DNA of 40,283 nt. It comes from Parvularia atlantis (Eukaryota > Opisthokonta > Rotosphaerida). Positions 11,413 through 23,400 of this stretch are shown piece after piece. Made by a program: the position numbers and the translations under genes. Location: assembly GCA_943704415.1 (NCBI GenBank), contig CALSCO010002097.1, positions 1 to 40,283 on the forward strand. Reading direction: 5' to 3'. The notes below the pieces were generated by a model. The model was not told the DNA's origin. It saw only the letters and a list, made by a program, of their open reading frames with translations, and ran no database searches. Each line of letters starts with the position of its first letter. Within the stretch, counting starts at the first letter, position 1.

Positions 11413-12107
11413 AGAAGCTGCCCTCCCGAGCGCGCGCACGGCACTTTTCGGTCTTGTCGTCGTCGACCCAGGGCAGGAACAGCAGCCCGTTGACGACCGA
11501 GCTCGCGCGCAGCACGTCCTGCTCGCGCGTGCTGAGCTGGCTGCGATGCATAGTCGCGGACTGCGCGGCGTGGGTGGGTGCGCTGACGCGGACGGTGCGC
11601 GCCGACGTCTTGAGGCGCTCGGCATAGTCGAGCAGGTCGGCGATCTGCGCCGTCAGCTGCTGGTACGGCGGTGACCCGGGCTGCGCGGCCTTGCGATGGG
11701 CGAGCAGCGCTGCCGCAGCCGCCGAGGCGAGATCGATCGCGAGCGCCGCATCGCCGCCCGCCTCGGCCTGCTGCGCCCTTGCCACGAGCTCGTCGACCTG
11801 GCTGCGCGCGAGCAGCGCCTTCGTCTGCTGCTGCTGGTGCAGATCGGTTGCGAAGCGCCGGTACTCGTCGGCCTTGGCGCGCAACGCCGCCGTCCGTGTC
11901 ACATCCGCCGCGTCATCGATCGCCGCTGTGAGCTCCTGCGGGCGGGCGCGCGCGCGCACGGTCTCAGCGTCTCGGCGCACGATGCACAAATCAGCAGCTC
12001 ACGCGCACCGCCGCAGCACGGTCAAACAGCTCGGCCGCCAGCGGCAGCGCGCGCGCGTTGAGAGCGGCGAACGCGCGCTCGGCAGTCAGTGCGGCTGCAG
12101 TTAGCAT
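8699..12107 (-). CDS. CAPN7: Calpain-7 / PalB-type cysteine protease with N-terminal MIT domains
   Basis: Eighteen exons from 12107 down to a TGA at 8701-8699, about 813 residues, the same length as human calpain-7. Residues 1-145 form two helical MIT-like repeats, which in the family bind ESCRT-III tails. The protease core has Cys253 in DVISDCSF, His419 in LVPTHAYAVL and Asn439 in LLLVKNPWSH. Matches to the family continue through KVVIDDRLPVD, MGGYNFPGS, HTLTGWLPEQ, VWLLLTRHIT and the C2-like tail FCYIELP. In fungi the homologue PalB acts in ambient-pH signalling; in animals it acts with ESCRT. One intron (11164-11117) begins GC. A further 75-nt intron inside exon 9123-8872 is possible. The intron at 11444-11366 holds a long CA/TG microsatellite. 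Confidence 0.93.
11381..11411. repeat. (TG)n microsatellite inside a calpain-7 intron
   Basis: About 15 perfect TG units (CA on the coding strand). It lies inside the intron at 11444-11366 and is flanked by a short CG alternating run. On the coding strand the CA run occupies the place between the likely branch point and the acceptor. Confidence 0.95.
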
Positions 12108-12123
12108 TGAATTCACTAGTGGG

Positions 12124-13155
12124 ATGGACGACGCAATCAGGCGAGGCTTCGACGACGCGTGCGTTGACGGCGCGCGGCGGCGTGTGCGCCTGTGCTGCGC
12201 CTGCGTGCTGATGCGGACCCGATCCGCAGGCTTGCGAGGCTGCTGGCCAAGCCGCGGCTCGTGCCGGTCGTGATCAAGCACGCCGACGAGCAGCGCGTCG
12301 ACGAGCAGCGCGTGCCCGTTACCGACGAGCCACCCGTGGGCGACGAGCCGCGCGCGCAGGAGGAGGAGGAGGAGGAGGAGGACGAGGCGCCCGCGCTGAT
12401 GCTGCAGCGGCCGCGGAGGATGTGCGCGGCCGAGGCGATTGTGACGCTGCACGAGCTGCACGAGGCGCACCAACGCATTGTCGATGTCGAGCGCAGGCGC
12501 GCGCGGGCGGAGGGCGCGCGGACGGCGCGGTCTCGGCGCGTGGTCGACGGCGTGGGCGTGAAGGTGGAGGACGACAACGGCGTGCGCAGACGACCGGCTC
12601 CCGAGGGCGAGGCCAAGCGTGTGAGGACAGTAGACGAGAACGTCGATCGCAAGCTTGCAGAGGCCAAGCGTACGAAGCCCGAGAAGCGCAACAGCAGGCC
12701 CGACGCCAGCACAAAGGCCGCAGCCAGCACAAAGGCCGCAGCCAGCACAAAGGCCGCAGCCAGCACAAAGGCCGCAGCCAGCACAAAGGCCGCAGCCAGC
12801 AAGCCATCAGCAAGCAGGAAGCAGCCCGCCCGCCGCCGCGAGCCGCACAGCGAGGTGCTGGTGGCCGTGCGCACGCACAGCGAGAGCTACCGGCAGCTGC
12901 ACCGCCTCGCGCAGCACGTGCGTTCGCTTGACGGCTGCACAAGCGCGATCGCTGAACGCGCAAGCGCAGGCCGCGTCGGTCGCGAGCACGGCCGCGCGCT
13001 GGGGCTTCGTGCCGCCGCCCAAGCCGCTGCCGCACACGCCGCGGCTGGCGATCGACTCGCTGTGGGCGCACCGGCTGCGCGCGCGCTCGCCCGGCACGCC
13101 CGCGCCGCCGCTGCACAGTCGCGTGTTCTTGTTGAGGACTCGGCGACGACGCTGA
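12124..13155 (+). CDS. Unrecognised charged, low-complexity protein with STKAAA repeats
   Basis: Three exons, 12124-12158, 12230-12917 and 12970-13155, give about 302 residues. I do not recognise a family. In order, the protein has a short N-terminal helix, an acidic run (EEEEEEEDE), a helical segment around EAIVTLHELHEAHQRI, basic patches (KRTKPEKR, RKQPARRR) that could be nuclear signals, five tandem STKAAA hexapeptides, and a C-terminal part with WGFVPPPKPLPHTPR. The lysine/alanine repeats resemble histone H1-type tails in composition only. The ATG lies 16 bp from the calpain-7 ATG on the other strand, so the two genes must share a promoter. Both introns fit the window's splice pattern and keep the frame. 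A nuclear, DNA- or chromatin-associated role is a guess. Confidence 0.65.
12705..12794 (+). repeat. 18-bp tandem repeat, five perfect units, in frame
   Basis: The unit GCCAGCACAAAGGCCGCA occurs five times without a mismatch and then breaks down into a partial sixth. It codes for the STKAAA repeats of the host gene. Perfect nucleotide identity points to recent expansion or homogenisation, and the copy number may vary between strains or be miscounted in assembly. Confidence 0.95.
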
Positions 13156-13424
13156 CGTCACTTGTCACCCACGCTTTTTTGTTCGGGGCAGTGCCACGTC
13201 GGCTGCGCGGCGCGAGCTGCGTCGGGGCTCGCGGCGGGCCGGATGGTTGTGGGGGAGCGGGGCCGGTGTGGTTGTGACGCGGCATGGGGCGCGGCACGTG
13301 CGCGCAGCCGGCGACACCGCGGTCACGGCGACGTCATCACCCACTTTGTCTGAACGCCGCGCCGCGCCGCGTCCGCAGACACACCGCCGCCGCCCCTGTC
13401 TCCGCCGCCGCCGCCGCCGCCGCG

Positions 13425-14673
13425 ATGCTGCCCGACATCGTCCTGGACCCGCTGCGGTGCGCGCGCACGCCGACGAAGCGGCTCGTGCTGACGGCGCGGC
13501 GCAGGGCCGTCGTCGGCGTCGCCTACCCAATGTACAACAGCTATAAGGCGCTCAACGGGGGCGACCAGGAGGAGGTGCAGCGCATGCTCGCGTTCTGGGT
13601 GTGCCACGGCTCGGTGCTGCTGGCCGAGAACGCGACGGACTTGCTGCTGTCGTGGTGCGCGCGTGCGACGTGCCGCAGCGCGACGCCTGACGTGTCCCTC
13701 GCCCTCGCCAGGCTGCCCTTCTACAAGGAGGCCAAGCTCGTGCTGCTCATCGCGCTGCAGTACAACAACTACCAGGTGGCGCGCCCGAATGCGCACGTCA
13801 CGGACGCGTCGCTCACGCGCACGTGTATGGCGCAGGTCTCGGTCGACGTGTACCGCGCCGTCGTCAAGCCGCGCCTCGACCGCAACGAGCGCGAGATTGA
13901 CGCGGCCATCGACCACGCGCACAGCAACGTTCATCAGGCCTCGGTCCGCGCGTACCAGCAGCTGCTCAACATCGCCCGGGACGTCGTGACGGACGTGTGG
14001 CGCGGCGCGGCGACGGGCGGCGCGGCAGCGGCGAGCGGGGCGGTGCCGCCGACATCGGAGCGGCAGCCGGCGCCGCCTGTGCAGGCCGCCGCGATCGCGA
14101 CGCCGCAGCCGCAGTCGCCCCCGCCGCAGGAGCTTCCGCCGGCGCAGCACCCCCAGCAGCAGCAGCAGCCGGCGCAGCAGCAGCAGGTGCCCGCCGCGAC
14201 GATCGCCGCCGACATTGCCCAGGCGGCCGTCTCGACGTTCACGAGCTTCATTACCGTCGCCGCAAGCTCCATCGCCGCGGGCCAAGCCGCGCCCGCCACG
14301 CCCGCCCCTGCCGCCATGCCCGCGCCTGCCGCCCGTACGCCGGCCCCGAGCGCGTCGGCGTCGGTCGAGTCGTCTGGCTTTGTGCGTGTGGAACTGGAGG
14401 ACACGGAGCTGGTGCGCGTCCGCACAACACGCCGGTGCGACGCGCTCACCATCGCCCCTCGCCGCGCCGCAGCGACGCCGTCCGCTCGCCGGCGCGCGCA
14501 ACGACCCGCAGCACATCTCCGAGACGTTTGTCGTGCGCACCCCGCCCGCGCAGCAGCCGCAGCGCGAAAACGCCGTGGCCCCCGTCAGCGGCACGGGCAC
14601 GGCGGCGGCGGCGGCGGCAGCGGCGCCGGCGCCAGGCAACCCGGCCCAGACGCGCACGTACTGGCTGTTCTGA
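13425..14673 (+). CDS. REEP1-4 / TB2-DP1-HVA22 family ER-shaping protein with long C-terminal tail
   Basis: Five exons, 13425-13456, 13505-13654, 13712-13775, 13836-14411 and 14473-14673, about 340 residues. The TB2/DP1 domain covers roughly residues 10-85 with VAYPMYNSYKAL, a hydrophobic hairpin region and SWLPFYKEAKLVLLIALQY. It is followed by RLDRNEREIDAAIDHAHSN, which matches the region after the hairpins in REEP1-4. Family members bend ER tubule membranes. The remaining 190 or so residues are rich in Ala, Pro and Gln, with QQQQ runs, and end in TRTYWLF. The first exon is only 32 nt, and the frame upstream of it has no support. Tail function is unknown. Confidence 0.88.
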
Positions 14674-15671
14674 GGTCTTCTTGTGGAGTGTTGTGCATAG
14701 GCCAATGAACCTGGTCTTCTCGACAATAGCGCGCAGCTGATGCTGATGCGCCGAGGCTGATGCGGCCGCGCCTTTGTTGCATGCGCGCCAGCCCAGTGCG
14801 CTTCGCCGGTTCGATCTCGCGATCTCAACCACCCGGGATGTGACACTGATATACCGTTGTTTGTCTCACTTTGTTAGCCTAGGCCAGGGCAGCGGGACAG
14901 CGGCTCGTAGACACGCCTCGCGAACGTGGTCATGCGGACGCGTCGTGCAGTTTGGCCGCTGCACGCCGCGCACGTCGTGGCCACGAGCGGGGGCTGCTAA
15001 GGGTCGTTGTTGACCGTTATTGTCTGGGGAAGAAATCTCCTCTCCTTTTTTTTTCTTCCAGCTGCGTGGCTCAAGCGTTTTTGGCGTGTGTCACACACCG
15101 CTAGTGCCCGCTCGTTTCCTGAACTAGGCTACGTAGTCGTTCGCCGTGTTCTTCTGCAGCTGCATCTTTTGAGTCTGATACTTGAACGTTTTCACGCTTG
15201 CTTGATTGGCTGGGCTTTAGCGTCGCGCTACTTCGCTACAAAAATATTCACATGCTGAACGCCTCGCGCGGCGCTGCAATCCCGGCCTTCCCTCTCTTCT
15301 TATTTTTTTTTTCCTTCCCTCCGGCACCATGCAGTGCATACCTCGCCCTCTCCCTCTTTTTTGGGGGGGCCCTGTCCACGGCGGCCGCGCGTTCTGGGCG
15401 TTTTCAGCCGCCGCGGCTCGATCCTGTGACGTGAGCTGAAGCACATATCCTTTGTAGGGGGGTGGCTCACCGCTTCCTCTCTCTGCTCGCGCTCGCTGCC
15501 GCGCGGCATCGGCTGCCTGCGCGCGTCGCGCACCCGTCCTCCCCCCGTGCGGATGGGCCTGCGGATGGGCCGGATGACGGATGAACGCGGCACGCGCGGA
15601 TGACGCTAGACTGACACGCGCGCGCGCGCGCACGCACTCGGCGCGGTCAGCTTCCGTCGCGGCGCGCAATT
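14674..15671. other. Gene-poor spacer of about 1 kb with homopolymer tracts
   Basis: No open frame here looks like a protein and none joins to the neighbours. The base composition is more AT-rich than the genes. T-runs occur at 15046-15054, 15303-15312 and 15357-15362, the last abutting a G-run at 15363-15369. A GGTTCGA box-B-like word lies at about 14812, but I could not fold a tRNA around it. The segment should contain the polyadenylation region of the REEP gene and the promoter of the NAC-alpha gene. A polymerase III transcript ending in one of the T-runs is possible but unsupported. Confidence 0.5.
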
Positions 15672-16776
<1,105 letters not shown>

Positions 16777-16948
16777 TGCCCTTTGCCTCTTGGCTGTCGT
16801 CGTGTGTGCGGGTCTCAATATGACATGCATGCACGTAGCGCGGCTCCTGACGACACAGCATTGCGCGTAAACATCTCGCACGAGCAACGCGTCACTCTTA
16901 CCCTTCCCGCAGCAGCCCTTCCTGCAGCAGCCACCACCACTACGCCGC

Positions 16949-17601
16949 TCACTGCGCCGAGAGCGGGTCGAGCGGAACGTAGTCGATCGGCGCGGCGAAG
17001 CGCTCGGCCGTGCTGGCGACGACGGCCGTGGCAAACGCGCTGCAGATCTTGCTTGGAGTGCATGATGGTCCAGCTTTTCTTCATTGCGTTTGCGTTCGCA
17101 CGCACGGTCGGCGCACGCGCGCACGGCAGCGCAAAAATAAAAATAAAAAGATTGCCGAGCGACTGCGCCGGGAGCTTGCCGTGGGTCAGGGCATGGCCGT
17201 CGCTGCCGCACCAGCTCCGCGCACATAGGGAGGTTCGCCTTCGGGTCCCCGGTCGACGCGGCGGCCGCGGAGGGCGCGCCGGTGACCGAGGAGCTGCTAG
17301 GTCCCTCGGCTTTCAAGCTGTTACGCACTTCTTGGCGGATGGCTGCTTCCGAGCCTACCGTCCAACCCATCTTCGCACGCGGCGGGCGACAGCGGCGGCC
17401 CCACACGGCGGCCCGACTATTCCTCTCGTACTTATCGATGAAGCTCCCATCGGCATCGGCACGCGCGAGGCCCGCAGCGGCAGCAGCACCCCTCGTCGGG
17501 GCGCGCCGCGCCGGGACCGCGCAGCGGCTTCCGCGCTCGGCTGTCGTAGTGGCAGCGTGCCGGCGCGCTGATGATCGCGCGGCGCGCACGGGACCCGCCA
17601 T
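16949..17601 (-). CDS. Unrecognised small protein, two exons
   Basis: Model: exons 17601-17212 and 17047-16949, about 162 residues. The second exon reads ICSAFATAVVASTAERFAAP and ends in a Pro/Asp/Leu-rich tail and TGA. The first exon has a basic, alanine-rich leader and a more protein-like core with SFIDKYERNSRAAVWGRR and RQEVRNSLKAEGPSSSS. The 164-nt intron is long for this genome, starts GTGCGG and ends CAAG, and contains AT-rich T-runs. The basic leader could be a mitochondrial presequence, but this is not firm. I recognise no family. It faces the 3' end of NACA and starts 105 bp from the divergent small gene at 17707. The N-terminal exon boundaries are uncertain. Confidence 0.45.
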
Positions 17602-17706
17602 CGCTTGTGGGTCGCGGGCGAGCGGCTCGATGGTGGCACAGTGAGCGAGAGCCGACACGCACGTGACCGGGGCCCGCTTGCGCAACGTTCAGTTACGCGC
17701 TCGCGG

Positions 17707-17952
17707 ATGCCGGACGGCGGCCGCGTCGTGCGCGTCGTGCTGTGCGCGCGCGGGCAGCAGCGCGCCGTCACCGTGCCCGCTGCGACCGTCACTGTTGTCG
17801 ACCTGCTCGCGCTCGCCGCGACCAAGTTCCGCCTCGCGCCCCGCCCCGCCGTGCTCGCCCTCCCGAGCGGCCTCGTCCTGCGCTCGGACGCGGACCTGCG
17901 CGCGCTGCTCGCCTCGCTCCCGCCGGGGCAGCACCTGCACGTGCACAGCTGA
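17707..17952 (+). CDS. Small intronless protein, possibly ubiquitin-like fold
   Basis: A single exon of 81 residues from ATG at 17707 to TGA at 17950-17952. The order of segments is a strand-like VVRVVLCARG, a second strand QQRAVTVPAAT, a helix VVDLLALAATKFRL, then AVLALPSGLVLRSDADL and a closing HLHVHS. This alternation resembles the beta-grasp fold of ubiquitin-like, CIDE-N or DCX domains. It is a pattern guess with no diagnostic residue. There is no C-terminal di-glycine. Its stop codon is one base away from the stop of the SLC10A7-like gene on the other strand, so the two transcripts must overlap at their 3' ends. Confidence 0.55.
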   Translation: MPDGGRVVRVVLCARGQQRAVTVPAATVTVVDLLALAATKFRLAPRPAVLALPSGLVLRSDADLRALLASLPPGQHLHVHS

Positions 17953-17953
17953 T

Positions 17954-19526
17954 CTATGCTGCTGTCTGTACACTGGCATGCGACGTCGAAGCGCGGTGCG
18001 ACAGGTCGTCCAGCGGCAGCTCCTCGAGTGGTACGGGCGGCAGCAGCACGAGAATCGACTGCGACGCACCGCCCGTGGCGTACGCCAGCCGGCGCGCGTC
18101 CGGCGTGCTTGTGTCGTTCCAGCCTGCGCCGCGTGCGTCAACAGCGGCCGCGGGCCGAGCAGGGGCACGCACGGCGCACGCGCGGGACGAGCGCCGCGGC
18201 AAGGCCGAGCTGCAGCGCGTGGTAGATGAGCAGCGGGATCGTCACAATGCCCACGGCGTCCGAGCCGCTGTAGATGATGTTGATCAGCGGGATGCCGACC
18301 TGGCCCGTGCGCGCTCAGCGTGAGTGCAGTGCACACGAGAGCAGGCGCGCGCGCGTACGGAGAGCGTCTTTTGCGCTGAGCAAAACAGCGCCGCAACACG
18401 CTCGCGACGCGTGAAGCGCAGCACGGGCAGGCTCGGCAGCACCCACGCGAGCACGAGCAGCGCCGCATGCAGCAGCGCCACGACGATCGCGACCGACACA
18501 AAGTCGCCCAGGCTCTGCGCGCCGCCGGGTCAGCTTCACGCGAGCGGTCCCAGCGGCCAGCACCAGCAAGATCTCGCGCGTGAACGTGTCGCAGAAGACG
18601 GTGTAGACCATCGTCAGCAAGATGCACTGGTTGATCATCGGCACCGGCAGCGTCGTCTTGACCCAGACGGCCGCGGCCGGTGCGGTGAGCTGCACGGCGG
18701 CGCCGACGGAGGTGGGCAGGAGCACGATGAGGGCGAGCTTGAGCAGGATGGCGCCGACGTCGACTTGGGACGACGCCCCAACGGTGAGCGCGACGAGCAG
18801 CGGCGTGACAAAGACGCCAAGCAGGTTGCCGCCGATCGAGTTGGCGATGGCCAGCGTCTCGTCGCCGCCCGCCGCGATCGTCAGCAGCACGCACGACGAG
18901 ATTGTCGTCGGCTGGCACGCCAGCACGACCACGCCCGTCAGCAGGTCCTCGTCCAGCAGCCGCGCCGCCCTCAGCAGCGCGCAGCCGCCCACCGCCACCA
19001 GCGGCGCGAGCACAAAGCAGGTGACCTGAACGACCACGTTGAATCGCACGTTGAGCAGCGCGCCCTTGAGCCTGGCAGCGCGCCGTTCAGTGGCACACAA
19101 ACGCGTGCGCGGGACGGCACACGCACGCGCGCAGCTGCATCGTCAGGCCCGTCAGCAGGAACACGACGCTTACGAGCCCGTAATCGACCGTGTACTGCGG
19201 CGCGAGCGGCCCTGCGTCCGGCCGTGAGCACGCGGGGTGCGGCGCGCACGGCACAACGCACCGCCGCGCCGTCCGAGCCACGGCGTCGCGTAGGCGAGCG
19301 CGATCACGGCCAGCAGCCCGACAAAGAACCACTGCGCCTTTAGCAAGGCCAGCACGCGGGCCCCGATCGACGCGGCGGTGGCGGCTGCCGTGCGGCCGGC
19401 GCCCGGCTCGGCGCCCGGCTCGGCGTCATCTGGTGGTGCCGTCAGCCGCTCGGTGTCGTTTGATGCCGAGAGCGGCTCGGCGTCGTCGCCGTCGCCATCG
19501 TCGTTGACCTCTCTCAGTTGTCTCAT
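17954..19526 (-). CDS. SLC10A7-like (SBF-like) multi-pass membrane carrier
   Basis: Six exons, 19526-19262, 19211-19127, 19071-18564, 18514-18359, 18299-18173 and 18123-17954, about 436 residues. An acidic cytosolic leader of about 60 residues precedes about ten hydrophobic segments. Family landmarks are WFFVGLLAVIALAYATP, GGPLAPQYTVDYGLVSVVFL, the CQPTTISSCVLLT loop, ETLAIANSIGGNLLGVFVTP, MVYTVFCDTF, CSAQKTL and GIPLINIIYSGSDAVG, then TIPLLIYHALQLGLAA. These match SLC10A7 rather than bile-acid carriers SLC10A1/2. SLC10A7 affects calcium and Golgi glycosylation in animals; transport substrate is unknown. The C-terminal 60 residues are specific to this protein. The gene starts 25 bp after the stop of the upstream minus-strand gene. 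Confidence 0.9.
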
Positions 19527-19551
19527 CACTCACTGTGGCCCTGCTGGCAAG

Positions 19552-20369
19552 TCACGCCAGATCGATCACATGCGGCGCCGCCACCACCACCACCCCGCGC
19601 CCGCCCGGCGTGCCAGCCGGCGCCGTCACCGCGAGCCGCGTCACGGTCGGGCTGTCGCGCCACAGTCGCCGCTGATGCCCGCCGCCGGGCGTACTCGGCG
19701 CAGGCGTGCTCGGCGGGCTGGGCTCGTGCCGCGCGCGCCTGCGATCGCGACAGTGCGTGGTCAGCGCACCGCGGCATCGCACGCTACCGCGCACACGCAC
19801 TTGGCGCCGCGCTGGTCGTCGCGGACGTCAAAGACGTCCAGATCATCATCGTCAACGTCGACGGCGGCGCGCCGCTTGGTGGCCGTGCCGCTGGCCGGCG
19901 CTGCATTCTCGTCCTGCACCGCGCCATCGGCGTCGTCCAGCAGCGCAAGTTGCCACTGTAGCCACCGGCGCACATCGGCGGGCGTGTGCGGGTCGTGCGC
20001 CTCAAGGTCGCGCTTCATCCGCGCGCAGATCGTCTCCACGGGCGCGGTCGCGGGCGCAGTCACGGGCGCGGTCACGGGCGCGGGCGGCGACGAGTGCGGC
20101 GGGCCGTCCTCGCCGCACGAGAACCACTCGGGAACGTCAAAGAGGAACTCGATCGCGCTCAACGGGCGACGCTTGAACGACCAGTAGATGTCCTCGACGA
20201 GCTTCGGCGTCTGCCGGCGCTGCCGCGTCAGCCACGTCGCGCCGCCCGCGCACCCGCGCCGCACCGACACGTTGGCGCGCAGCCGCAGCTCCTTGGCAAT
20301 GCTCTGCAGCTCGCGCCGCGGCCGCGCCTGCAGCTGCGCGATCAGCGGCGGCCACGGCTGGTGCGTCAT
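19552..20369 (-). CDS. Unrecognised protein, possible SAP-like N-terminal helix pair
   Basis: Two exons, 20369-19801 and 19738-19552, about 251 residues, joined over a 62-nt intron that starts GTGCGT and ends CGCAG. The N-terminal 80 residues look conserved: PPLIAQLQARPRRELQSIAK, ELRLRANVSVRR, a region with WLTRQRRQTPKLVEDIYWSF and IEFLFDVPEWFSCG. LQARPRRELQSIAKELRLRAN resembles an SAP-type helix pair, which would suggest nucleic-acid binding, but this is weak. The middle is a Pro/Ala spacer with repeated APVT, then DADGAVQDEN, an acidic DVDDDDLD stretch and a Ser/Pro-rich tail ending APHVIDLA. I do not assign a function. It is tandem with the SLC10A7-like gene. Confidence 0.6.
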
Positions 20370-20431
20370 CGTTGTTCTCGCGCGCGTTCTGGCCACGTGG
20401 ACGTAAACGCTCAACTGAAGCCGTACACAGC

Positions 20432-23400
20432 TCACGCAGCCTCAGAAGGCAGTGAAGGCACGACCAGGCGCACGCCGAAGCGCTCTAGCACGGGTTGGAT
20501 CGGCGTGCCCACCGTGTAGATGCTCTTAATGCGGCCGCTGATGATACCGACCGGAACGACGCGCTTGAGCGGGCCTTCGTCGTCGTCGTCCGGGTGTCGT
20601 CGAACGATGAGCGCGCCAGAGTCGCCTGGCTGCGCCAAGTCCTCGCCAAGAGGAAGGATCTTGAGCATCTTGAACATCTCCACGACGGTGTCTTCGTCGA
20701 CGTCACCACTGCGGCGCGCGTTGAAGAACTTCGGCCGCCACGCCGTGAAGATCCTTTCAGCCCGCAGCAGACCTGCCGAAAACTGAGACGTGCGGCCGAA
20801 CGCAAAGACCGTGATGTTGGGTTCGTCCGCATCCGTGGGGTCATCCATCCAAGGGATTGTGGTGACGCCCACAGCCTGAGCATCTGAAAACGCCACGTGT
20901 TGATCGACGAGAACGGGCAGATTGCCCGGGACGCTCGGACCAGCGCGCTTGCCAAGGAACGTGCGAAAAGGCCTTTCCGAGCGTAGAGCGGGAGAGAAAT
21001 CGATGTACAGCGGCATCCAAAGATCTTGGCCATTATCGCCTTGTGCTGCTGGGTCTATGTGCAGAGGAAAGACAGCTGCGTCCATGCCTTGGCCATCTTC
21101 AAGGTTGCCCAGCCGAGCGAACCGAGGTGACGCACGGGCAATGGTCTCTGTCCTCGACATGCTCGCCACTGTCGCGTCGCGGGCTGACGGCACGATGACC
21201 GGGAGCTCAGCGTCGTCCTGGACGTGACGAACAGAGTGCCCACACGTGAGAATGCCAAATGCGTTCGGCGGATTGTTCCACTGCACAAATGCGCCGAGGG
21301 TGAATGTCGCCCGCCTCTCTCTCTGCGGGCCTTCGTCCTCGCTGTCGTCGAAAGCCTTGTCCTGCACGTTCGGCCCGAGGCCGATGCTGCAGCCCATGCG
21401 CGCTTGTTCCGCAAGTGTCCGCGTTGTCTCGCGCACACCCACGCCCACGCCAAAGTCAAAGATACCTTCGCGTACGTCGACTTCGAACGGACAGCGAAGC
21501 CTCGCGAGCTGCTCGTCCAGTCTTGTGCAGCCCACGGGGATCAGACCCTTGTGCAGCACGTGGCACACGATCGTCGTCTCGCGGACCACTTGATCCCGCC
21601 CGCGGTGCCGCACTGCGGACGTCGTGAGCGCCGCAAGGTTTGGGTTTGCGTGAAAGAGCGCCGAAGCGTGCTTCTGCAGAAAGCACTCAGCTTTTCGGAC
21701 ATTGGAGGTTGGCACGGGCGGCTCGATCACAGAGTGATCCTTGATCGTTTGGATCGGTGTCAAACGGTGAAAGATCACCGATGTGTGGTAGACCCGGATT
21801 GCAACCGATGCTGATGAGAGACCGTAGATGCTGGGAAGCAAAACGGAGCTGGGCATCGAGCTGTCACGCAGCTCGCGGGGCGGCGCTTCCGAGTCGATGT
21901 ATGCGGCGATGAACCACGTGGGCGACCCATGCTCGTCATCTGCATCGAAGACGGGCAACGCGTAGGCAAGCGCCGGGGCTGCGAGCTTGAGGTCAGACAT
22001 GACACTGTCCATAATTCGCCACGGCTTAGGAGCGACGTCGCTTGCTGTGACGGTGTTAAACCGCGCACTCCCCGGCGCAGAACTGGCATCGTCGATGTGT
22101 TCGCCGATCGCATGGCGCTGCGTCCGACGTCGTTGCCGTTCCGTTGGCCGCCCGGCAGAAAGAGCGATGAGCTCGTCAATGCCGTCATTGATGCTGGCGT
22201 CGCGTTCGCCTGCGGGCCGGGGGTTTTTCGCAGCGAGCAGCCGCCCGCTCATGGCAGTCACCTTGCGTGCAACAGATTCGGAGTGAAAAGCGAGAATAAA
22301 CGCTGCGTCAATGGCCTTCTCTTGCGTGCTACGGTTACCGGTGCTTGCTGCAGCCACCAAGACCCAGTCTACAAAGGAGTGCTGCACCTCTTGAGCAAAA
22401 GCATCAACGGTCGGCTCATGATGAGTATATGCCAAGTTTCCAACAACCTGGAATATTCCGGCAACAACTTGAGACCCGTTCGGAGATCGCTGCTGCAGCG
22501 AACGTAGAATGCCCACAATCCCAGCAGACCGAAAGCGCATATTGCCTTCCCAATAGATGTACGCGCAGTTGGAAATCACGGTGGCCGCAGCCGATGCCAC
22601 AGATGCGTAGCGGGCGGACGTGAGCATCTGCGTTAGGCGCAGCACGAGGTCGTCACGATTGACGATAGCTCGCGCGCCCTCGCGATTGCTGTAACTGAGG
22701 TGGGCCAGGCCCAAGCAGACCAAACGCAAAAAGTCCGCCACGGCGTCGTCCATGTCGGCCAAAGACATGGCCAGCTCAGGCAGGCGCGCGAGGCGCTCAA
22801 TGCCACCCGCAGCGATAAACAGGAGTTGGTTTGCACGCTCATTGCGCAATGCGCACACAAGGCTCTCGCACGCCCGGACGCGTTGCTCCATCTGTAGGCG
22901 CGTATCTTCCATGACCATCAGCAGTGCGATCAGGCGAACATCACCGCCGCTCGCGCTCTCCGAGTCTTGCAGGTTCACGGCTCGTGCAGCGGCGTCGTCA
23001 TCCGCTGCGGTCGCCTCCTCCTCATACACGATCGACGAGGTCTTCTTTGACTGATTTAGCCGCACAAGCGCAAAATGTGCGTGCACCGACAGGACCTCGC
23101 GCGTCTTTATCCAGTGCGTCATGCCCATCACGGTGGCGTAGAAGAGCGCCCAGTGTGTCAGGTTTAGCCACAGCTGAGCGAACGCCTCCATCTCGTCTAG
23201 GAGCCTTGTTTGCAGCAGCGCGGCAAAGACAGCGGCAGCGTCACCATTTCCGCGCACGTCCCGCACTTGATCGCGCACTTGCGTCGAGACAGGCTGCGTG
23301 CCTCTGCCGACGAGCAGCTGGCCAACAAGAGGCTGAAAGTGATCACACAGCATGCTCGTTGCGTACACTTCCTTGGCCGCGAAGGCGCTCGCCGCCGGCG

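Noticed and set aside
12108-12123. GAATTCACTAGT resembles a cloning-vector polylinker between two genes
   Set aside because: The match is only about 12-13 bases, and both flanks are coding sequence of the same style with correct starts. Chance or a minor misjoin is more likely than vector sequence; I kept it only as a remark.
14800-14830. tRNA gene suggested by GGTTCGATC (box B-like)
   Set aside because: The bases flanking the loop do not form a T stem, and no A box or acceptor stem is found upstream.
15007-15258. Hydrophobic open frame of 83 codons
   Set aside because: It lacks an ATG start, matches no family and lies in T-rich low-complexity DNA, so it is probably spurious.
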